DNA of 64,000 bases, taken from NCBI RefSeq assembly GCF_000264905.1, contig NW_006763144.1, positions 558,001-622,000 of the forward strand, given 5' to 3'. Numbering within the stretch: position 1 is the stretch's first letter; the number at the start of each line of letters is the position of its first letter. Positions 56,887-64,000 of this stretch are shown piece by piece. The DNA comes from Stereum hirsutum FP-91666 SS1. Lineage: Eukaryota; Basidiomycota; Agaricomycetes; Russulales; Stereaceae. A program made the position numbers and the translations under genes. The notes under the pieces are model-generated. The model had not been told where the DNA came from, did not search any database, and saw only the letters and a program-made list of their open reading frames with translations.

Positions 56887-59800
56887 TCACTCAGCCAGCC
56901 CAGTCAACTCCACGCCCACCCTCCTACACTTCTCAGTGATCCCCGCCAACTCCTGCGTCCACGCCTCATAATTGTCCCTCAACTTCTGGTATTCCTCTGG
57001 CTCCAACACATCCTCCTCGTTGCTCATCTCCGCGTCCTCATCCTGCTCCACCCTCTTCATTAACTTCTGCAACAACCTCCTCTGCTTCGTTATCATCGCA
57101 TAAGTCTCCATGTACTCCGGGTACGCGTCTTCGTACCGCGCGACGAGGGCGGAGCGTTCTTTGGGGAGCGGTGCCGTGGGTGGCGTACGGTAGGTGAAGG
57201 TCCGCGACCGGGAGTGCGAGGAAGAGTTGGTGTTGGTGGAGTTGAGGGAGGCGGCACCAGAGGAGGAGGATGTAGCAGGTGAGGGGGCAGTAAGTGCGGG
57301 TACAGGAGGTGGAGCGGAAGGGGCCGAAGCTCGGGAGGACGCTAATGTAGAGGAGGACTTGGAGGATTTAGTGGAGGTAGAGGTGCGCGCGGGTGGAGGT
57401 GAACGATCATCTTCGTCTTCTGAACTCGTGTAGATCCCTTCGCCACGATGACTCATCCCCGTCGTGTTGCTCGCGCTGGTGCTCGTCTTCGTCTTGGATG
57501 TACGGGTCTTATCGTGGTGGCGGGAGAAGGAGGGTAGAGGTGACGGTTCTACGGGCTCGCGTTTGACTTTTCGAAGAGGCGGGTCGGGTGAGTCGTCGCG
57601 TTCACGCTTACCGAGGCTCTTTCGGGAGGGTAGTGGTGACCTGTCCCTGCTGTCCCTATCACGCTCCCTGTCCCTAACGTTCGCGGCCGTCGACTTCTTG
57701 GGTATCCTCGCGATTTCCCTATCCTTCTCCTTTCTATCCCTATCCCTCTCTTTCCGGTCTATCTCCCGGTCTCGCTCCCTCTCCTCCTTCTTGATTTTTG
57801 GCGCTGTCGAAGACGACGCAACAGCTCTCCCGTCCTCCATCTTCCTCTTCTTTGTCACAGTGCTCTCCTCATCCGTCTTCCTCTTCTTTCCACTGACACC
57901 AACATCATCCCTGTCCCTGTCCCTATCCCTCTCCTTTTCTCTCACCCTATCTCTCTCCTTCTCCCGTAGAATATCCCTATCCCTCCCCTCATCCTTCACA
58001 ATCGCCTTCTTCCTCGGAATCGGCTTCTCCTTCTCTCTCTCCTTCTCCCTCTCTCGTTCACGTTCCGCCTTTTCTCTCTCCCTCTCCCGCTCCTTCGCCT
58101 TCACACCAACGACATCCCTCTGCTTCACCGGCGGCGCAATAGGCGGCAACGCCGTCGCCCTCCCGCTCTGCACAGGCTCTGGTCTCGCCACTTTATCCCT
58201 ATTCCTCACATCCACAGGGCCCGTCCTCTTTGGCTTCTCTGGCCCATTTCCGTTGCCGTTGCTCGAACCAGACCCAGAAGCAGTGGTCGAGTTGGAGTTG
58301 GAATGTGCGTGGGCGTGGGATGCATGTGAAGAGGGGGTGGTGGAAGGCGCGGTGGTCGGAGTGGACGACGTCCGGAGCCCGGAAGCCCCTGGTGGATTGC
58401 GTTTCGCGGGACCAGCGATAGAGCTGGAATTTGAGATGGATGGAGGGATAGTCGGTGTTGGAGGTTTCGGTGGGAGTCCATGGATCGTTCGTGTCGATGT
58501 TGTTGCTGTTGATGGAGCAGAAGATGATGTGGTGGGGTTTTGACGTGAGGAGGAGGGTTGTGTCGATTCGTCTTTAGCTTCGAAGTTAGATGCTGCGGCG
58601 GATTTGGTGGCCGGAGGTCTGATCTTGCTGGATGATGAGGCGGCATTGGAAGTGGCGGTAGACGTGGTAGTCGTCGTGGTACCATTAGTGCGTTTGGACG
58701 TCCCGGTCGTCTGCGTGTACGGAGGTGTAGACACAGCATGTGTCTTCTGGACAGGTGTCGAAGCCCCCGAACCATTTGGTCCACCACCCGTCGTGCTGGA
58801 GCCGGAGGCTGTAGACCGGTATCTGAATTGATCCCATCGAGGATCAGACTCTGGGATTTTGAGATCGGCTAGGGCAATGCGACCTGCGCGGGCGATGCTT
58901 GTCCGTTCCTTGTCTGCTAGGTTGTCCCAGTCGTATGGGCGGACGTCCAGGAAAGAGGATGATTTGAGTTTGTACTCTGTTGGGTCCTTCGAGCCTTTCT
59001 TCGCTGGAATAGGTGTGGCCACCTGATATACGCCACATCGAAATATCAGTCAAGGTCAAATTCAAAATTCAGGACGATGATCGCGAAACAAATGAATTCG
59101 CAGTCGTAGAAGCAAACAACGAATGAACAAAAGTAGAGGAACGCACCGCTTCGAGGAGCTGGGCCAACTCCTTGGCTGTTGACTCCGAGAGACTCGAACC
59201 GCCCACAGCCTTGATCGCCTCTGCCGCCGTCCGCTGTTGTATAGCCAGATACCTGATCATTCTCGCTCTGGCAGGATGATCGTCAAAAGACACCACTGCA
59301 GAAGCCGAATGCGTGCCCTCGTTCCTCGCTTTGATCGGCTGCACCTGCGGCGCCACCCTCCTCGTCACCGTCACCCCCGAGCCCGACTTCTTTCCCTTCT
59401 TCGTTGTACTGGTGGCGGTTGTTGGAGTGGGAGGTGCTTCATTGAGTCTCACTATTCCTTTGTTCTTGTGCGCTTTGGCCGCCTGGGTAGTGGACTCGCG
59501 GACACGGTCTTCGACACGGGAGCCGAGCTCGCGCTCGACGAGGATTTTGCCGGTAATGTCGGCGTAGAGTTTGAGTGGTGCGGAGGGTTTGTTGACAGGT
59601 GCAGAGCGAAGATAGAGTTCATGTGGCGCTGTCTCTGGGACAGTCTGCATGGGAAAGAATTGATCTCCAATATAGATGCCCTGTTGTATTGACACAAGTG
59701 ACGCAATGAGTGAGCGGTGTGAACGAGATCGAGAGTGGGGAAGGGACGCACCTGTGATCCATTGGAGAAGCTAAACTCTAGCGAGGGGTGGTTAGGGTAT

Positions 59801-59934
59801 GCGGAAAGGGCGTCGAGAGTCTCTTCGGACATGCGGACGAGCATGGCCCGTTTCAGGGGGACCGCTTGGGTCGTCTCGCCTGGCCGCATGTTGCTCTGGA
59901 GAGCGAGGGAGCCGTTGACGACGGGGAGCGGCAT
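56887..59934 (-). CDS. RNA polymerase II elongation factor ELL
   Basis: ELL raises the catalytic rate of RNA polymerase II by suppressing pausing; in fission yeast Ell1 acts with Eaf1. Exons 59934-59752, 59680-59147, 59022-56887 (introns 71 and 124 bp), 950 residues. The N-terminal ELL domain spans about residues 1-300: it opens MPLPVVNGSLALQSN, includes SLEFSFSNGSQGIYIGDQ, and is followed by a winged-helix-like FDDHPARARMIRYLAIQQRT. A long disordered middle has Ser/Thr-rich and then Arg-Asp/Arg-Glu dipeptide tracts (about 58110-57650). The C-terminal ~90 residues (ALVARYEDAYPEYMETYAMI to RRVGVELTGLAE) form a helical occludin/ELL-like domain. The order and both end domains support ELL; the fungal proteins are divergent, so no symbol is given. 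Confidence 0.86.
57650..58110 (-). repeat. Arg-Asp/Arg-Glu dipeptide-coding tract
   Basis: Repeated CGGGAC-, AGGGAG- and GAGAAGGAG-type codons encode alternating Arg/Lys and Asp/Glu within ELL. Its complement opens a long spurious frame on the plus strand (57464-58543). Confidence 0.85.
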
Positions 59935-61034
59935 GGCGTCGTCGTCGTCGTTATCGGCGGATGGTGAGTGTTCGGGGTAGAGGGCTGTTTAGACGAGGGC
60001 TGTGTGTGGGGGTTGAGAAGAAGACGGGAGTGGCGTCAGCGGCGGGGCGCGTGGGATGGATGATGGGCTGGATGATGGCGAAGTCGGTCTATGAGACGAT
60101 CACGAAGGGAGATCTATCGCCGAGCGCGCTGTGCTGTGTGTCTTCGAGAGCGCGAGGGATGTTGAGGGAGGGAGATGAAGGGAGGAAGGAAGAGGGGATT
60201 ATGGCTGTCAGGGAGCGATGGGCGCTGTGGCCGCCATGTGCGCCTCCGGAGCGAATTCGTCGCGTCCTTTGTTCGCAATCACCCATCCGCCGCTCTGGCG
60301 GTGCAACCATCCCATATCCGGTACAACGGGTCCATGCTTTGAAATTGTACCGCCGCCGGCTATCTCTTCTGTAACCCTCATGATGATGCGCTTGGTCCAC
60401 TCTCCTCTACAGTTCTCTTGTCGACAATTGGGCTGCTATCATATCGACCGCCGAAATAGCCCTTGTGTTTTCCCAATGGCCATGACCAGGCGCTGAAACG
60501 GGCCTCGACCAGCGTCAGTGAAACACAGAATCAGCGAACGTTCTTCTGCGATTCTGTCTAACTCGGACCCTCAAACTCTTGCTTCAGACGTTACGCCGCA
60601 CGCGTGAGTTATTCATGATCCTCGGGCATTCTCCCAATGATGATACTGCTCTGCAGTTGGCTGACTTGAACGCAACGTTCCTCGAAGGTGGGTGCGGTCT
60701 TCCGTGCATCCTGAATGATCCACTCATCAACACCCGTTGATCAGAATCAGACACGCTTTTGCATGGTCGAAGTACTTATACCCGCAATCAAATAGTGTCC
60801 CGCGCATCTCGATGCTGCGAAGGTAGCCAAAATAAGGACAATGCTTAAGGGTATAAATTGGCGTGGCGTAATAACGCCACATCTCCGAACGCTACAGCCC
60901 ACCACAGAATAGCCTTCCGCAAAGGCTATACGCGAAAGTGGACAATTGAAACATCTAACGATCGGTACGCCACCATTCTTCATCCTTCTCTCCATACCAC
61001 TTCATCGCTGGACACGGATACGGGTCCTCAGCTT
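59935..61034. other. Upstream region of ELL and intergenic DNA
   Basis: About 1.1 kb. Contains a plus-strand TATAAA at 60853-60858 (GGGTATAAATTGG) with no convincing gene after it, and some splice-like strings near 60530-60690 that do not give an open frame with a start codon. Confidence 0.4.
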
Positions 61035-61334
61035 TCAGTGTCCATGGATACAAAGACCTGTAGTAGAGTTCGATGAGAATCAGAGCCAGATTTCGCCCAA
61101 ATCACTTACAGACATATCCTCCATTGGCGGCTAAACAAGTTCCACGTCAAATCTATCAGTCGCCATGTATCGTCATTGCAGATTCGACTGCAACTCACCC
61201 AGACACGGCCAGTCACAAGAGGACGTGCACTCATCCGCTGTGCTGTACGTCTGACCACAGGCGTTGGTAGTCTGGGCAAGCGTCATGGTGAAAATGATGA
61301 AGGTAAGGACTCTGAAGGGGACGGAGAATCGCAT
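61035..61334 (-). CDS. Small secreted peptide with CS-alpha-beta-like cysteine pattern
   Basis: Three exons on the minus strand: 61334-61199, 61130-61110 and 61057-61035 (introns 68 and 52 bp, GTGAGT...TTTAG and GTAAGT...TACAG), all phase 1; 59 residues. A hydrophobic signal peptide (MRFSVPFRVLTFIIFTMTLA) is followed by ~34 residues with six cysteines: C26, C36, C40, C44, C52 and C54. The spacing C-x9-C-x3-C-x3-C-x7-C-x-C contains the CxxxC and CxC elements of the cysteine-stabilised alpha-beta (defensin-like) fold, though the gap between cysteines 3 and 4 is short. A TATAAA lies about 124 bp upstream. Each exon is too short for frame-based prediction, so it is easily missed. Exon joints are by inspection only; an antimicrobial or signalling role is speculation. 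Confidence 0.62.
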
Positions 61335-61895
61335 TTTAGAAGGGGGGTGAGGTTGTAGAGGTTTGATTGCAGACGCTTGAATAGGGTCTGGGATAAGTGG
61401 TTCTCAGTCTATATGGTGATGATGATGGTCAGTTATTTGCACGACACCCTTCTCCTCTTTATATCTTGCTACACCTACATCCTCCCACTCTCCTCTCGAC
61501 TAAGTATCATCCCACCCGAACTCAGTCTGCATACTCGAGCGGCTAGAGACCAGCGCTGGGTGGCGAAAGATACCAACACTGATATGCGGGTTCGCTTGGG
61601 CGAATCCCGAAGTTTCTTTCAGGCCTCCGTTTTGGGACATGAGGAGAGCCGTAAAAGGTAGGCGTTTTTGTGGATGCGTTCATCCGAGAATAGGAAGCAT
61701 TTGATTGAGTGCTAGCCGCTCGCAACTTGTCGAGGTGCGCATATGCAGCCATGATGATGTTACAGTTGTCCAACCCGAGATGGCGCTTCGTTTTGGATAC
61801 AAGTCAGTTTGGGTTGGTGCAAGCTCCTCGACGGAGCGATAAGCGCTAAGAGTCGAGCTGTGGAATATTTGAATCCTAGTCCAAGCTTGACGTGA
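61335..61895. other. Promoter of the small peptide gene and 3' flank of the reductase
   Basis: About 560 bp. Holds the TATA box at 61458-61463. No other gene seen. Confidence 0.45.
61458..61463 (-). promoter_or_regulatory. TATA box of the small secreted peptide gene
   Basis: Minus-strand TATAAA in AAGATATAAAGAGG, about 124 bp before the ATG at 61334. Confidence 0.55.
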
Positions 61896-63501
61896 TCACA
61901 TATGGGTCTCCCCGAGTAAACCCTTCTCGTACAAACTCGTCAAAGTGTCTCGAGCACAGACTCCGATCCCTATGAAATCCTTCAGATGCAAGACCTCCTT
62001 GGCTGGGGTCGAGTCGCAAAACGCGCCCTCGAAGGAGAACTTCTCAGCGCTGGGATCTCCGTAGGGAACTTGGGGCATATCCGGAGATATCGCGTGCACT
62101 GCATCGTCTATGGTCAAATTTAGTAACACAGTCAGCATGTAGTGTTTCCGCGCGCGAAGAGCTCTGCGCACAAAGGTTCTGGTATGTTACCGCTCCTGAA
62201 AAACAGTTCAGTACGAGAATACATAAAGTGTTGTGATTACCATCCCACCGGCATCGAGTATGAATCGACGACCGCCAGCGGCCTCGGTTTTGAGGGCGGC
62301 TAAGAAGGCCTGCGCAACGTCTCTGACGTCGATGTAGTCTGTACAATACCCTTTCAAGAGAGTTTTATCCGGAGGGGATGTGAGGTACTGGTACATGACC
62401 TTCGTGGATAAATTGAGGTCGTCGACAGATTTGCACTGGGAGATGACAGATTAGACATTATTCGCAGAGACAAAGGTGTACACATACATCGTGGATGATC
62501 GGCTACACCGAGAAAATGTCAGTATATGGTCTGTGCGGTGTTTATATCGCAAATAACTCACCCCGTAGATCTAACAAAAGGAGCATCAGTCCCGCTCAGT
62601 GGATGCGTATAATTAGAAACTTGAAACTTACCCAGGCCGGTACGATTCGGGTGGCGTCCCAAGAAACATCGGCGTCTTCGGTGAACTTGATTATGGCACG
62701 CTCAGCGAGGACCTTGCTAGCGGCATAAGCGCTTTCACCGTCTGCCCTGCTGCCTTGCTCTTCCACCAAGGCTACCGCTTTGTCGTTCCAGTCATTCTTG
62801 ACATTGAGTCAGTGACAGATAGGCTCTCATCGTGTTCGTCGGGAGACATAGTACCTCGCCATAGACGTAGTCGAGCTGAGGGTTTCCCAATAAGGCTTTC
62901 GCTGAAGACATGTAGACAAAGCGCTTGACAGATTGGCTACAGTGAAGGCGGTGAGAAAGGGTGCGAAAGAACGCGTAAGATAGCGTACCCATGAGTCTTC
63001 ATGGAATCCATCAAGTGTCCAACGCCTTCGACATTGGAACTCATAATTTCTGGAAGGAATCGCAACTGAATACAAGTTCTCGGAGGAGAACTGCTCAGAC
63101 TCGCCGTTCCCATTCCCCTCAATCAAAGAGACAGAACCAGCCTTCAAGGTCACAATGGGCAACAGTGATCCGGTCGGTCTGAAGGAAGGGACTCACAATA
63201 TGAACAACGCCGGATACACCGTCCAACACATCATCAAAAGCATGAGCCTGTCCAGGTCATTCAATACGGTGTTGTTCACAAGTTAAACGGGATGAACCTT
63301 GGCAATATCTGGGACTATAGCAGTTTCGAATCGATCAAGATATTGCTTGAACAAGGCCTTGAGATACTGTGCCTTTGCTTCGGAGCGCACGGTACCACGA
63401 ACTCGATAGCCATCTTTTAGAAGCGCGTTGACGACCCAGGCAGCGCTGAAGCCGGAAGCACCAGTAATAAGGACTGTGGAAGGAGGCAAAACAGAAGGCA
63501 T
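61896..63501 (-). CDS. NAD(P)-dependent reductase, extended short-chain dehydrogenase
   Basis: Member of the dihydroflavonol/ketone/aldehyde reductase-like extended SDR group, expected to reduce a carbonyl with NADPH in the cytosol. Ten exons: 63501-63298, 63247-63197, 63065-62989, 62936-62855, 62796-62632, 62570-62562, 62502-62488, 62435-62249, 62195-62172, 62107-61896; 341 residues, the usual size. The Rossmann motif is VLITGASGFSAAWVV (residues 10-24). Catalytic elements: FVYMSSAKAL (Ser121/122) and SAYAASKVLAE (Tyr162, Lys166). IVPAWIYGPIIHDCKSVDDL crosses two micro-exons of 9 and 15 nt. Later motifs are YIDVRDVAQAFLAAL and RFILDAGAVTYQNLYDAVHA. The joint after exon 2 is less certain: reading on for 33 nt would restore SPF, usual in the family, before splicing. 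Substrate unknown. Confidence 0.85.
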
Positions 63502-64000
63502 GAGGACGACGACAGAGTTCAGCGGAAGGGTGGTTGCGGTGTGGGGGCCACTCCTGAGCAGGGTGTCTGAAACTTTAGTCTTCGCGATCGGTGTGTCAAG
63601 CCTGTGAGCTTGGTACCGGAAAAGTGTTGAGCGCGCCTGACAGTGCGGAAGAGATCCAGACTGTCCCGTCGATAGTGGGACTGTGGAGGCGCAACAAGAT
63701 CCATTGGGAGGACGGGGACGGTGAGAATACTGGAAGAGCTGGAGAGTTTCATGGTGAGTAGATCGGAGCTTAGATAGCGCCCTAGAATTCGTGGAAAATA
63801 TAGAAATATTCGTCAATCTCCCCAATGTCGATTTCGACGTGTCTTCCGACTCCGTCGTGATACTTAGCGTTCAAGTAGCACGGTTGAAGCGCAGCTGTCC
63901 TTCGCTGGTCCAGAACGGCTGTTTCTGTGCGAGCTCGGCTCGGAGTCACCGTATCATATCACGAGGTAGCATGACTTGTGTGGCGAAATTTCCATTCCAC
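63502..64000. other. Upstream region of the reductase, window end
   Basis: About 500 bp; presumed promoter. No gene supported. Confidence 0.45.

Noticed and set aside
57464..58543. 359-codon plus-strand frame
   Set aside because: It is the complement of the Ser/Thr- and Arg/Glu-rich linker of ELL; the peptide is Ser/Leu/Phe repeats with no domain.
60500..60730. Possible small spliced plus-strand gene
   Set aside because: Splice-like strings are present, but the only frame that passes through lacks a start codon and ends seven codons after the joint.

Overview
The window is nuclear DNA of a filamentous basidiomycete, most likely a mushroom-forming agaricomycete. Nearly every gene is cut by short introns (about 50-80 bp, GT-AG with two GC-AG cases). 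Several genes carry micro-exons of 9-19 nt. The families present are typical of that group: an HSPA12-type Hsp70, a membrane-anchored coiled-coil family, a sedolisin protease, and CFEM-like and other small cysteine-rich secreted proteins. No operons, CRISPR arrays or bacterial features are present. All exon chains below were assembled by hand from splice consensus and reading-frame phase; for each the summed exon length is a multiple of three.

Layout. 1-5.8 kb: 3' part of a Wee1-type kinase gene (+). 5.8-14.3 kb: an 8.5 kb gene-poor stretch with pyrimidine-rich, then purine-rich DNA and microsatellites. 14.3-18.6 kb: a large homeodomain transcription factor (+). 18.6-22.7 kb: another gene-poor stretch with a cluster of CCAAT boxes. 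22.7-27.5 kb: a RING/TRAF-zinc-finger protein and the ribosome-biogenesis helicase Dbp7 (both -), then an intron-containing tRNA-Leu(CAA) (-) and a 0.47 kb MITE-like element with 38-bp terminal inverted repeats. 28.9-31.8 kb: an 826-residue protein (+) with a nucleotidyltransferase-like GG/DxD signature. 32.4-36.9 kb: two intact members and one dead copy of a coiled-coil family (-). 37.2-39.7 kb: a 13-exon Hsp70-like gene (+). 40.2-41.6 kb: a Bax-inhibitor/LFG membrane protein (-). 42-45 kb: two hypothetical genes and a possible remnant. 45.5-47.5 kb: a CFA-synthase-like methyltransferase (+). 48.4-51.7 kb: a 19-exon secreted S53 peptidase (+). 52.7-53.1 kb: a CFEM-like secreted protein (+). 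54.4-55.3 kb: an acidic hypothetical protein (-). 56.9-59.9 kb: RNA polymerase II elongation factor ELL (-). 61.0-61.3 kb: a 59-residue secreted peptide with a CS-alpha-beta-like cysteine pattern (-). 61.9-63.5 kb: a short-chain reductase (-).

The genes do not form one pathway. The left half is mostly housekeeping and regulatory (cell-cycle kinase, homeodomain factor, helicase, tRNA). The middle is lineage-specific and shows local duplication and decay. The right half mixes secreted or accessory proteins with transcription elongation. The best candidates for something undescribed are the 59-residue peptide at 61.0-61.3 kb, the nucleotidyltransferase-like protein with a 16-bp expansion inside its presumed core, the coiled-coil family cluster, and the MITE-like element.
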